Below, one piece after another: positions 21,208-28,897 of a DNA stretch of 35,526 nt. The notes beneath the pieces are model-generated. The model was not told where the DNA came from, did no database searches, and worked only from the letters and a program-made list of their open reading frames with translations. Where the stretch lies: assembly GCA_017542425.1 (NCBI GenBank), contig JAFXXH010000044.1:1-35526 (forward strand). Direction: 5' to 3'. A program made the translations under genes and the position numbers. Each line of letters opens with the position of its first letter. Within the stretch, counting starts at the first letter, position 1. This stretch comes from Oscillospiraceae bacterium. Lineage in GTDB: Bacteria > Bacillota > Clostridia > Oscillospirales > Oscillospiraceae.

Positions 21208-23523
21208 TCAGTTTTTCAGCGGCCAAACCGGGACCAGCGCCGCCCCCGGTTCATAGTCCACGTCGTCCCAGCTCCGAAAGGCCAGGACGTGCTCCCAGTT
21301 GCTGAACGCCCGGCGAATCTCCACATTCCGCTCCGTCATCCGCCAGCCGTCGGAGGTGGAGGACACCAGGGAGGGGAAGAAAAGGAAGGTGGTCTCCGGC
21401 CGCGCTGCCTTTGCGGCCTCCCGCTGCGCGTCGCTGAGGGGGTCCCCGGGGAACCAGCCCATTTGCAGCCGGGGCATTTGTTCCACAAAGGAGATGTCCT
21501 GCAGCCCGCCGCAGTAGCCCACGCAGAGGTCCACCATCTCAGTCAAATGGGAAAGCGGCGTGAAGTCGCTGATCCAGTCGGCCATGAACAGCTCCATATA
21601 TTCCAGATGGGTCAGATTTGCCAGGGGCGTGAGGTCCGCGAGCTGCCCGTTGTCCCCCAGAATCAGCACCTTCAGTTCCGTCAGCCCTGCCAGGGGACTC
21701 AGATCCCGCAGGGCGTTGTGTCCCAGGTCCAGCGCCGCAAGATGCTTGCAGTAGCGCAGCAGCGGCGCCAGATCGGCGTCGGTGTAGCGGTAGGCGGGGG
21801 GCCAGGACTGGAGCGTGGAGAAGCAGGTGATGTCGCTGCGGACAGTCCAGCGGCGGCCAAAGCGCACGATCCAGACCAGGTCCAGCTCCGGGTAGCGGTC
21901 CGCGATGGGCATGGTGGCCGCGTTGCCGAAGTCCAGGGCCGTGATGTCCAGCCGCCGAAGCCGGGGCAGGAAGTCCAGCTTTTCCAGCAGTTCCTCCGCC
22001 GTCACCCCGCTTTCCGCCTCCAGCCGCAGCTGCGTCTCCCGGCTGCTGACAGAGAGCGTCCCCAGGGGGACGGCATATTCCACGTCACAGTCCGGCAGCG
22101 CCCGCTGCAATTCGGCCAGCAGCGCATAGTCTGCAAGGGCCGTGCCATCCACATGGCGCAGTTCCGGGTGCGCCTCCGCCAGACCGGACAGCAGCCCCGC
22201 ATCCTCCGGGCCGAGGCGCAGTTCATAGACCGGCTCCGGCGTGGGCGTCGGTTCCGGCGTCGGTTCCGGGCTCGGCTCCGGCGTGGGGGCCGCCGTCTCT
22301 TCGGTCTGCACGGGCTCGGCCTCCGCCGCCTCCGTGCTCCACAGGTTCCGGTACGCCGACCACAGCACCCCCAGCAGCGCCAGGGCCAGCACAGCGGCGG
22401 CAAGGTATCGCGCCGGACGCCGCTTCCAGAGCAGCGCCGCCGTCAGCAGCCCCAGCAGCGCCGTGATCGCGGCGTAGTGGAGGCGCTTCTGATTGAGAAG
22501 CTCCCGCCTTGCTCCCTCCGCCTCCGCAGCCAGCCGCCGGGCTTCCGCCTCCTGCTGCGCCTGGGCGCGCTCCTCCGCCTCCCGCTTTGCCAGCGCCTCC
22601 GCCCGGAACTGCGCTTCCGCCTCCTGCCAGGCCGCCTCCTCCATCTCACCGGCGATCCGGGCCTGAGCCTCCTGTTCCAGGTGCCGGGCGTGCCAGTACT
22701 CGCTGTACTCGCACATCAGGACGCAGTAGTCCGCCAGGGCCTGAGGCCCGCCGTCCACCGCGTCGGTCATCATCACGAGAATCACAGGCTCATGGGTCCA
22801 GACAATGCCGATGTCGTTGCAGGCCCGGAAGCCCAGGTCCGCGTAGTAGCCGTATTTGTGGGCGATGGGGAAGCGGCGCTCATTTTGCCGGAAGTAGCTG
22901 TCCGGCTGGGCCAGCAGCATGTGATCCAGGACCTCCGGGAAGCGCTCCGGCGCGTCATATAAAAGCCGCAGGGCATAGGCCATCTGCCTGGGCGTAAAGG
23001 CGTTTTCCAGAAGATGCGCCGGGTCCAGTTCCTCCCCCGGCGGGCAGAGGTAGGGGGTCATGGCCGCCTTGTACTGGGCGTAGGTCCCCAAATGCTCAAT
23101 GAGCAGTTCCCCCTGGCTGTTGTCGGAACTGCGCAGGGTGTTGAACTGGATGTTCCGCAGGGGCACGCCCCCGATGGGCTCGTCCAGCGTCATCTCCCCC
23201 CGGCTCACTTTGTCCGCGAAGACCAGGTTGATCGGCACCTTATAGGTGCTGGCGGCGGTGAAGTATTGGTCCCCGTTCCAGTCCCGCGCCTCCCCGGTGA
23301 CGGTGTTGTAGTAAAACAGCCCCACCCGCTCCCCGTCCAGTCCATGCCGCTGCAAGAACGCGGAAATCAGGTCCTCCCAGCCCAGCGCGCAAAAGCGCGG
23401 GTCCTCCGCCGGCCAGGCCGCCGGGTCAAAAGGCGTTTCCAAAGCACGCGCCGGAAGCGCGGCCAGCAAAAACAGCAGCAGCAAAAGCAGGGCAAACCGG
23501 CAGCGCCGGAGACAGGGCTTCAT
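21208..23523 (-). CDS. Beta-lactamase-fold serine hydrolase fused to a leucine-rich-repeat domain
   Basis: 771 residues in clear modules. Signal peptide 1-27. Class A beta-lactamase-like domain about 50-270 with S92-T-Y-K95, S133-D-N135 and K223-Y-G225 in place of the usual K-[TS]-G. An Ala/Glu/Gln-rich coiled coil follows at about 283-345. Then come two membrane helices (about 350-366 and 372-390) split by the positive turn KRRPAR, so both flanking parts lie outside the cell. Next is a Thr-Pro-Glu linker at about 411-431, and a C-terminal domain with leucine-rich repeats (about 590-690: LAALDLGHNALRDLSPLAGL, LKVLILGDNGQLADLTPLANL). It probably binds or edits wall peptides, with LRR ligand binding (inference). 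First gene of the operon; GGGAGGAAG ribosome site. Confidence 0.85.
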   Translation of the reverse strand: MKPCLRRCRFALLLLLLFLLAALPARALETPFDPAAWPAEDPRFCALGWEDLISAFLQRHGLDGERVGLFYYNTVTGEARDWNGDQYFTAASTYKVPINLVFADKVSRGEMTLDEPIGGVPLRNIQFNTLRSSDNSQGELLIEHLGTYAQYKAAMTPYLCPPGEELDPAHLLENAFTPRQMAYALRLLYDAPERFPEVLDHMLLAQPDSYFRQNERRFPIAHKYGYYADLGFRACNDIGIVWTHEPVILVMMTDAVDGGPQALADYCVLMCEYSEYWHARHLEQEAQARIAGEMEEAAWQEAEAQFRAEALAKREAEERAQAQQEAEARRLAAEAEGARRELLNQKRLHYAAITALLGLLTAALLWKRRPARYLAAAVLALALLGVLWSAYRNLWSTEAAEAEPVQTEETAAPTPEPSPEPTPEPTPTPEPVYELRLGPEDAGLLSGLAEAHPELRHVDGTALADYALLAELQRALPDCDVEYAVPLGTLSVSSRETQLRLEAESGVTAEELLEKLDFLPRLRRLDITALDFGNAATMPIADRYPELDLVWIVRFGRRWTVRSDITCFSTLQSWPPAYRYTDADLAPLLRYCKHLAALDLGHNALRDLSPLAGLTELKVLILGDNGQLADLTPLANLTHLEYMELFMADWISDFTPLSHLTEMVDLCVGYCGGLQDISFVEQMPRLQMGWFPGDPLSDAQREAAKAARPETTFLFFPSLVSSTSDGWRMTERNVEIRRAFSNWEHVLAFRSWDDVDYEPGAALVPVWPLKN

Positions 23524-23557
23524 GGGCTTCTTCCTCCCAATGCACAGGAATACCTCT

Positions 23558-23563
23558 ATTATA
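23558..23563 (-). promoter_or_regulatory. Candidate -10 box of the five-gene envelope operon
   Basis: Minus strand TATAAT, 34 bp upstream of the start at 23523. The matching -35 at 17 bp (CTTCCA) is poor; a TTGACG lies only 9 bp upstream, too close to serve. It may need an activator. Confidence 0.45.
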
Positions 23564-23611
23564 CCGATGTTTCGTCAAAATGGAAGAGCGAAAACAAGAA
23601 AAAGAACCCTT

Positions 23612-23846
23612 CGTCCACCTGTCATTGAGAGCCAGTGTGCACGCTGGCGTGGCAATCCCCCGGACAGAGGCAACCCGAACGACGCAGCGCCTCCGTCCAC
23701 CTGTCATTGCGAACCAGTCCGCGGACTGGTGTGGCAATCCCCCGATTCGGCGCACCTGCCCCGACCAGCACCCCCCACGTTGCCGAAGCTGGCAGTTGCA
23801 ACATCCGGGGGATTGCCACGTCGGCTTCGCCTCCTCGCAATGACAC
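23612..23846. repeat. Dispersed palindromic repeat cluster A (three copies)
   Basis: Two direct copies (about 23612-23662 and 23694-23744) share CGTCCACCTGTCATTG, an internal palindrome (second copy CCAGTCCGCGGACTGG) and GTGGCAATCCCCCG. A third copy (23804-23846) is inverted: CGGGGGATTGCCAC...TCGCAATGACA. The second and third copies therefore form a large inverted repeat of about 150 bp. Such TGTCATTGCGA...GTGGCAATCC units are scattered in many Clostridia genomes. No protein is encoded in 23564-23862. Confidence 0.85.
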
Positions 23847-23862
23847 GAAACATCCCTCCGCA

Positions 23863-23891
23863 TTGACAGCGGCCGGGGAAACCCTTATACT
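23863..23891 (+). promoter_or_regulatory. Promoter of the thioesterase / radical-SAM operon
   Basis: TTGACA (23863-23868), 17-bp spacer, TATACT (23886-23891), 39 bp before the start codon and directly after the repeat cluster. Confidence 0.8.
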
Positions 23892-23930
23892 GTGTACAAT
23901 TCAAATCAATCAGAAACGGAGCATTCAGCT

Positions 23931-24329
23931 ATGGAACAACAGGACCTGAATCCCCAGCGCAAGCGCGCCGTGGCGATGATCAAAGAGCGTTTCGGCATCG
24001 AATTCACGAAAATCGAACCCGGCGCGGTGACGGCGGAGTGGCCGCTGCGGGAGGGGGACAAAAACGTCCACGGCATTCCCTACGGCGGCATTCTGTTCAC
24101 GCTGGCGGACAGCGCGGCGGGCCTGGCCCTGGGCACGCTCAGCAGCAGCGTCATCACCATCTCCTCCAGCAGCAACTTCCTCTACGGCTCCCTGGACGCC
24201 CAACGCCTGATCTGCCACGCCCGCGTCCGCCGGGCCGGGAACAGCATCGGCTTCATCAGCGCAGAGGTCTATGATGACCGGGAGCATCTGCTCAGCACCT
24301 TCGAGTTCGTCTTCGGCAGGAAGAAATGA
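23931..24329 (+). CDS. PaaI-type hotdog-fold thioesterase
   Basis: 132 residues. Hotdog-fold acyl-CoA thioesterase of the PaaI/YbgC-like group. The motif NVHGIPYGGILFTLADSAAGLALG (about residues 45-68) holds the Asn/His and the Gly-rich hotdog helix with its Asp. The closing strand IGFISAEVYDDREHLLSTFEFVF is also typical. The acyl-CoA substrate is not evident. The start at 23931 is preferred over 23892, which overlaps the promoter region; GGAG lies 11 nt upstream. It ends 1 bp before the radical-SAM gene, so they are co-transcribed. Confidence 0.88.
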   Translation: MEQQDLNPQRKRAVAMIKERFGIEFTKIEPGAVTAEWPLREGDKNVHGIPYGGILFTLADSAAGLALGTLSSSVITISSSSNFLYGSLDAQRLICHARVRRAGNSIGFISAEVYDDREHLLSTFEFVFGRKK

Positions 24330-24330
24330 T

Positions 24331-26193
24331 ATGGACCCACGACTGAGACGCATCCTGCCCAGGGTGCAAAAGCCCGCCCGCTACACCGGCGGGGAGTACC
24401 ACGAGATTCACAAGGACAAGGCCGAGGTGGAGCTGCGCTGCGCCCTCTGTTTCCCGGACACCTATGAGATCGGCATGAGCAACCTGGGTCTGCGCATCCT
24501 CTACCACACCATCAACTCCATGCCCGGCGTCTGGTGCGAGCGCTGCTTCGCCCCCTGGGAGGACATGGAGCGGGAGCTGCGCGCCGCCGGCGTGCCCCTC
24601 TACGCCCTGGAGAGCGGCGACCCCCTGGGGGCCTTCGACGCCCTGGGCTTCTCCATCGGCTATGAAATGGCCTACACCACGGTTCTGAACATGCTGGACC
24701 TGGCGGGCCTCCCGGTCCGCAGCGATGCGCGCCCGGCGCTGCTGCCCCTGGTCTTCGCCGGAGGCACGAGCTGCTGCAACCCGGAGCCCATGGCGGACTT
24801 CCTGGACCTGATGCTGCTGGGGGAGGGGGAGGAGCTGGACAACGAAGTGCTGGAGCTGCTGCGTACCGCCAAGCGGGAGGACTGGAGCAAAGCGGCATTC
24901 CTGCAGGCGGCGGCCAAAATCCCCGGCGTCTGGGTGCCCAGCCTCTACCGCCCGGAATACGACGAGCGCGGGGCCTTCACCGGCCTGACGCCGCTGGAGG
25001 GCGCGCCGGAGACCGTCACCAAGCGCATCGTGGCCGACTTCGAACACAGCCCCTTCCCCACGGACCAGATCGTGCCCGGCACGGAGATCGTCCACGACCG
25101 GGTGAACCTGGAGCTGTTCCGGGGCTGCATCCGGGGCTGCCGCTTCTGCCAGGCGGGCCAGGTCTACCGCCCGGTCCGCGCCCGCAGCGCCGAGACGCTG
25201 ATCGCCCAGGGCATTGCCAGCCTGCAAAGCAGCGGCTATCAGGAGGTCACCCTGTCCAGCCTCTCGTCCAGCGACTACCGGGAGCTGGGGCAGCTCTGCG
25301 ACGGGCTGCTGGACTACTGCGTCCCCCGGAACATCGGCCTGGCCCTGCCCAGCCTCCGGGCGGACAACTTCTCCATGGACATCATGCGCCGGGTGCAGCA
25401 GGTCCGCAAAAGCGGCCTGACCTTCGCCCCGGAGGCGGGCACCCAGCGGCTGCGGGACGCCATCAACAAAAACGTGCGGGAGGAGGACCTGCTGGAGTCC
25501 TGCTGCGTGGCCTTCGCCGGGGGCTGGAACAACGTGAAGCTCTATTTCATGCTGGGCCTGCCCACGGAGACGGACGAGGACGTGCTGGGCATCGCAAAGG
25601 TGGCCGCCGACGTGCTGCAGCTCTGGCGGGAGCACGCGGTGAACCGTGCCCGGGGCGTGCGCATCACCGTCTCCACCTCCTGCTTCATCCCCAAGCCCCA
25701 CACGCCCTTCCAGTGGGCAACCATGGTGACGAAGGAGGAATATCTGCGCCGGGTCCGCCTGCTGCGGGAGGCCATCCGCGCCCGCAGCATCGTCTACAAC
25801 TGGCACGACGCGGAGACCAGCGAGATCGAGTGCGTCCTCTCCCGGGGCGACCGACGGGTGGGCCGGGTCATCGAGACGGTCTGGCGCAAGGGGGGCCGTC
25901 TGGAGGCCTGGAGCGATTTCTTTGACCACGCCCGCTGGATGGAGGCCTTCGCCGCCTGCGGCCTGGACCCGGACGACTACACCCTCCGCCCCAGGGAAAA
26001 GGACGAGCCTTTCCCCTGGGAGCGGGTGAACATGGGCGTCACCCGCCGCCACCTCTGGCGGGAGTGGGAGCTGACGCAGGAAAACCGCCTGAGTCCCGAC
26101 TGCCGCGCCGGCTGCGTGGGCTGCGGGGCCAGGGCGCTGCTGGGCTGCTGCCCGGATCACGATCTGGAGAGGGGAGGGGAGACCCATGCTTGA
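24331..26193 (+). CDS. TIGR03960-type radical SAM protein with B12-binding-like N-terminus
   Basis: 620 residues. The N-terminal half (1-230) resembles a cobalamin-binding/Rossmann domain (CALCFPDTYEIGMSNLGLRILYHTIN, LPLVFAGGTSCCNPEPMADFLD). The radical-SAM cluster is Cys266/270/273 in LFRGCIRGCRFCQAGQVYRPVR. SLSSSDYREL and PEAGTQRLRDAINK are typical strand motifs. A Cys-rich tail (CRAGCVGCGARALLGCC) probably binds another metal site. The family is widespread in Clostridia, nearly always next to the TIGR03936 partner, and its reaction is unknown; a role in RNA modification is often suspected. The start MDPRLRRILPRVQKP at 24331 matches the family. Confidence 0.92.
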   Translation: MDPRLRRILPRVQKPARYTGGEYHEIHKDKAEVELRCALCFPDTYEIGMSNLGLRILYHTINSMPGVWCERCFAPWEDMERELRAAGVPLYALESGDPLGAFDALGFSIGYEMAYTTVLNMLDLAGLPVRSDARPALLPLVFAGGTSCCNPEPMADFLDLMLLGEGEELDNEVLELLRTAKREDWSKAAFLQAAAKIPGVWVPSLYRPEYDERGAFTGLTPLEGAPETVTKRIVADFEHSPFPTDQIVPGTEIVHDRVNLELFRGCIRGCRFCQAGQVYRPVRARSAETLIAQGIASLQSSGYQEVTLSSLSSSDYRELGQLCDGLLDYCVPRNIGLALPSLRADNFSMDIMRRVQQVRKSGLTFAPEAGTQRLRDAINKNVREEDLLESCCVAFAGGWNNVKLYFMLGLPTETDEDVLGIAKVAADVLQLWREHAVNRARGVRITVSTSCFIPKPHTPFQWATMVTKEEYLRRVRLLREAIRARSIVYNWHDAETSEIECVLSRGDRRVGRVIETVWRKGGRLEAWSDFFDHARWMEAFAACGLDPDDYTLRPREKDEPFPWERVNMGVTRRHLWREWELTQENRLSPDCRAGCVGCGARALLGCCPDHDLERGGETHA

Positions 26194-26857
26194 AGCGGGC
26201 ACAAAACTCCGCCTGCGCTTTGCCAAGGAGGGCCGGGCGGTCTATCTCTCCCACCTGGACCTGATGCGCACGATGCAGCGGGCCTTTCTCCGGGCCGGAT
26301 ACCCGCTGAAATACAGCGAGGGCTTCAACCCCCATCCGGTGATCTCCATCTTATTGCCCCTGGGCGTGGGCACGGCCAGCGTCTGCGAGCTGATGGACTT
26401 CTCCCTCACCGCCCCCCTGGACCCTGAGGCGCTGCCGGAGCGTCTGACCAAAGCCATGCCGGAGGGCATACGAGCCACGGAGGTCTACACCGGCGGGCGC
26501 AAAGTGCGGGAGCTGAAATGGCTCCGTGTGGAAGGAGTTTTGGAATACGACGCCGCAGACCCGGCGGCCCTCTGCGCGCCCCTGACCGACTTCTTCCGGC
26601 AAGCGCGCATCGTCATTATGAGAAAAACCAAGCGCGGGGAAGGGGAGAGTGACATCGCCCCGGCCATCCGGGAGCTGCACTTCACGCCGGGCGACCGCTG
26701 CGTCCGCCTCCAGGGTGTCATCTCCGCCCAGGACCCCACCCTGAACCCGGAGCATCTGCCCAGCGCCCTCCGCCAGCTGGCCCCCAACCTGGCCCCGGAC
26801 TTCGCCTCCTTCACCCGGCTGGAGGTCTACGACGCGGAGATGCGGCCCTTCCGATAA
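26186..26857 (+). CDS. TIGR03936 (DUF2344) partner protein
   Basis: 223 residues, overlapping the radical-SAM gene by 8 bp. Family recognised by LRLRFAKEGRAVYLSHLDLMRTMQRAFLRAGYPLKYSEGFNPHPVISILLPLGVG at its start (residues about 8-62). In other Firmicutes the gene is the constant companion of the TIGR03960 protein and is sometimes fused to it; the two probably act together. In many relatives it is followed by RNase E/G and rplU, but here the next features are palindromic repeats and an unrelated sigma-factor gene. GGAGGGGAG ribosome site. Confidence 0.92.
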   Translation: MLEAGTKLRLRFAKEGRAVYLSHLDLMRTMQRAFLRAGYPLKYSEGFNPHPVISILLPLGVGTASVCELMDFSLTAPLDPEALPERLTKAMPEGIRATEVYTGGRKVRELKWLRVEGVLEYDAADPAALCAPLTDFFRQARIVIMRKTKRGEGESDIAPAIRELHFTPGDRCVRLQGVISAQDPTLNPEHLPSALRQLAPNLAPDFASFTRLEVYDAEMRPFR

Positions 26858-26869
26858 AAAAAAGCAACT

Positions 26870-27003
26870 GTCCCCGCAATCCCGGTCCGCAGCCCGGCGC
26901 GGCAATTCCCCCCGCTGTCATTGCGCACCAGTCCGCAGACTGGCGCGGCAATCCCCCCGCTGTCCTTGCGAACCAGTCCGCAGACTGGTGTGGCAATCCC
27001 CCG
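26870..27003 (+). repeat. Dispersed palindromic repeat cluster B (three tandem copies)
   Basis: Three direct copies with a 45-bp period. The first (about 26871-26912) is degenerate; the second (26915-26958) has TGTCATTGCG...CCAGTCCGCAGACTGG...CGCGGCAATCCCCC and the third (26960-27003) is the same with TGTCCTTGCG and GTGTGGCAATCCCCC. It is the same family as the cluster at 23612-23846, so the thioesterase/radical-SAM operon is bracketed by the two clusters. Confidence 0.85.
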
Positions 27004-27088
27004 GTCAGCGGCAAGCGTCCCGACACGGCACAAACGCACCGCCCTTACTCCCGCGCATCAAACCGCCATGGTGAAGGAGGGAGACATC

Positions 27089-27658
27089 TTGGACACCCAG
27101 ATCAGAGAAGCCCAAGGCATCCCCCGCCGGGACGCGCCCGCACCACCGGAACTGCCGCAGGAAACGCTGTGGTCGCGCCTGTACCAAAGCCATTGCGCCC
27201 GGATGTTCCGCATCGCCAGGCAGATCACACAAAACGACGCGGAGGCGGAGGACGCGGTGCAGCAGGCCTTTGTCCGGCTGCTTTCCGCGCTGGACACCGC
27301 CCCGGACCCGGACAGCCCGCGGACCCGCGCCCTGCTGTCCATCGTCACGGAGCGCAGCGCCATCGACCTGCTGCGCAAGCGGCGGCGCGGCGCGGAGATC
27401 CCCCTTGAGGATGCGGTGAACTACACGGCGGACCGGGCGGACATAGAGGCGCTGCACCGCTCCATGGATCTGTCCGCTGCCCTGTGCAAACTGCCTGGGC
27501 GGGAGCGGGAGGTCCTGCTGCTGCGCTACGACAACGGCTATGCCCCGGCGGAGATCGCGGCGCTGCTCTCCATGACGGGGGCCAATGTCAAAAAGACGCT
27601 CCAGCGGGCCAAGGCCAGGCTCAAACGCATTCTGGAGGAACAGGAGGGGGGACGCTGA
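27089..27658 (+). CDS. ECF-family sigma factor (TTG start)
   Basis: 189 residues. Region 2 (about 34-72: LYQSHCARMFRIARQITQND, AEDAVQQAFVRLLSAL) binds core RNA polymerase and the -10 element; region 4 (about 135-180: LPGREREVLLLRYDNGYAPAEIAALL, then the GANVKKTLQRAKARLKRIL helix) reads the -35. Start chosen at TTG 27089 because AAGGAGGG lies 7 nt upstream; the ATG at 27068 has no ribosome site and runs into that site. It overlaps the DUF4367 gene by 1 base (TGATG), the usual sigma/anti-sigma coupling. The targets are probably the secreted-protein genes that follow (inference). Confidence 0.9.
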   Translation: MDTQIREAQGIPRRDAPAPPELPQETLWSRLYQSHCARMFRIARQITQNDAEAEDAVQQAFVRLLSALDTAPDPDSPRTRALLSIVTERSAIDLLRKRRRGAEIPLEDAVNYTADRADIEALHRSMDLSAALCKLPGREREVLLLRYDNGYAPAEIAALLSMTGANVKKTLQRAKARLKRILEEQEGGR

Positions 27659-28380
27659 TGGAGCGCACCGATGAAAAGCTGGAGGAATTGCTGTATGCCT
27701 GCGCGCCTGAGGCCCGGACTATCTGGCTGGACTCCCTGCCCCAGGACGGCGACGAGCCGCCCCACGCCTTTTCCCCGGAATTCCAACAGCGTATGGAGCG
27801 CCTGATCCAGCGGAAGTGTCGCGTGCGCCGCAGCTCCGGCCTGGGCCGCGTGCTCCAGCGGGTCGCCGTGGTGCTGTTGACGGTGCTGCTGGGCGGCGGC
27901 GTCTTTTTCGCCCTGGACGGGGAGGCCCGTGCGGCGGTGCTGCAATGGTTCCGGGAGATGACGGAGCATACCGCTCTGTACCGCTTTTCCGGGGAGACGC
28001 CGGACGCGCCTCTGCCGATCTATACGCTTGGCTGGGTGCCGGATGGATTGGAGTTGGTGAACGAGGAGGAGGACGATCTGTTCCGCAGCTTGTTTTATTT
28101 GGATTCTGATCGTGAGCGCTTTTTCGTTTTTGATACTTATGCGATGAACGACGGGGTCCAGCTTGAGGTGCTGGCGGTGGAGGATACCTCCAGGATGGAA
28201 TCACTGACCATTCGGGGCTTGCACGGAGAATTCTACCCGGCGGACGACGTTTCCGATATGAGCTCGCTTTTGCTGTTCGACGACGACCATGCCGCGGTTC
28301 TGAGCATCGACAGCAATCTTGAAAAAGAGGAAATTTTGCACATAGCACGGGGATTGAAATTGGAGGATTTTACAAAATAA
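27658..28380 (+). CDS. DUF4367-type anti-sigma / membrane sensor protein
   Basis: 240 residues. A cytosolic N-terminal part (1-60), one membrane span (about 65-88: VAVVLLTVLLGGGVFFAL) and an extracytoplasmic DUF4367 domain. The typical motifs are present: GEARAAVLQWFREM, a Pro-rich strand PIYTLGWVPDGLELV, and the closing HIARGLKLEDF. Likely holds the ECF sigma factor at the membrane until a signal at the outside domain frees it. The 5' half is GC-rich like the chromosome, while the last 300 bp are markedly less so, marking the entry to the AT-richer island. Confidence 0.85.
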   Translation: MERTDEKLEELLYACAPEARTIWLDSLPQDGDEPPHAFSPEFQQRMERLIQRKCRVRRSSGLGRVLQRVAVVLLTVLLGGGVFFALDGEARAAVLQWFREMTEHTALYRFSGETPDAPLPIYTLGWVPDGLELVNEEEDDLFRSLFYLDSDRERFFVFDTYAMNDGVQLEVLAVEDTSRMESLTIRGLHGEFYPADDVSDMSSLLLFDDDHAAVLSIDSNLEKEEILHIARGLKLEDFTK

Positions 28381-28410
28381 AAAAATTTCTATGATATCTG
28401 TCCCCTTTTG

Positions 28411-28454
28411 CCCCCTTTCTTTCGTATTAGATTTAGGAAGCGAAAGAAAGGGGG
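28411..28454 (+). promoter_or_regulatory. Leader hairpin that occludes the next ribosome site
   Basis: A perfect 14-bp inverted repeat: CCCCCTTTCTTTCG (28411-28424) and CGAAAGAAAGGGGG (28441-28454), 16-nt loop. The right arm contains the ribosome site (AAAGGGGGTG) of the gene starting at 28463, so folding would block its translation. A diverged copy lies at 31732-31775. Confidence 0.8.
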
Positions 28455-28462
28455 TGAAACAT

Positions 28463-28804
28463 ATGCGAAAACGTGTGATCGCTATGGTGCTGGCTTTGCT
28501 GTTGACGCTTGCCATGCCAGCTTTTGCCGAGACGCGTTCCGTCAGAGCAAATCCTGTTTTGAGTTTCAGTGGAACAACAGCATTTTGCAGCGTTCCCGTG
28601 AGAGGGAATGGCGAAATCGAGGTCACGATGGAACTTTGGAAAGGAGGTATTTTGATCGCATCGTGGTATGGCTCTGGGACAATGAGTCTGGTATTGAGCG
28701 GTACGGCTTCCGTCTCTCATGGACAAACCTATACGCTGACCGCTTCCGGAACCGTCGGCGGGATTGTAATCAATGCAACGCCGGTGACAAAGACATGTCC
28801 ATAG
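28463..28804 (+). CDS. Small secreted protein of unknown family
   Basis: 113 residues. A clear signal peptide (MRKRVIAMVLALLLTLAMPAFA, cleavage after AFA) is followed by about 90 residues rich in Ser, Thr, Gly and Val that look all-beta: NPVLSFSGTTAFCSVPVRGNGEIEVT, then SGTASVSHGQTYTLTASGTVGG. Two Cys residues (CSV and the penultimate CP) could form a disulfide. The second half resembles a small Ig-like fold. The leader hairpin at 28411-28454 covers its ribosome site. It directly follows the sigma/anti-sigma pair and is a plausible target gene. Confidence 0.8.
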   Translation: MRKRVIAMVLALLLTLAMPAFAETRSVRANPVLSFSGTTAFCSVPVRGNGEIEVTMELWKGGILIASWYGSGTMSLVLSGTASVSHGQTYTLTASGTVGGIVINATPVTKTCP

Positions 28805-28897
28805 CATTTCAGAATACTATTTGGAATGTCAAACACAAAAACTGATTTCATCGACAGGCACAGTTTAAGGAGTATTTATTTAATAAGGAGAATATAT

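Noticed and set aside
20317-22962. Very long plus-strand open frame (about 880 codons) opposite the LRR and neighbouring genes
   Set aside because: It is Arg/Gln/Gly-rich with no domain motif, lies antisense to well-supported genes, and is the kind of open frame expected opposite GC-rich coding DNA.
23612-27003. Possible CRISPR arrays at the repeat clusters
   Set aside because: Only three units each, one of them inverted, no spacers of uniform length, palindromic cores inside the units, and no cas genes nearby.
28408-28845. Open frame of 145 codons overlapping the small secreted gene in another frame
   Set aside because: No ribosome site, no signal peptide, and codes for Arg/Trp-rich sequence; the 28463 frame has a signal peptide and ribosome site.
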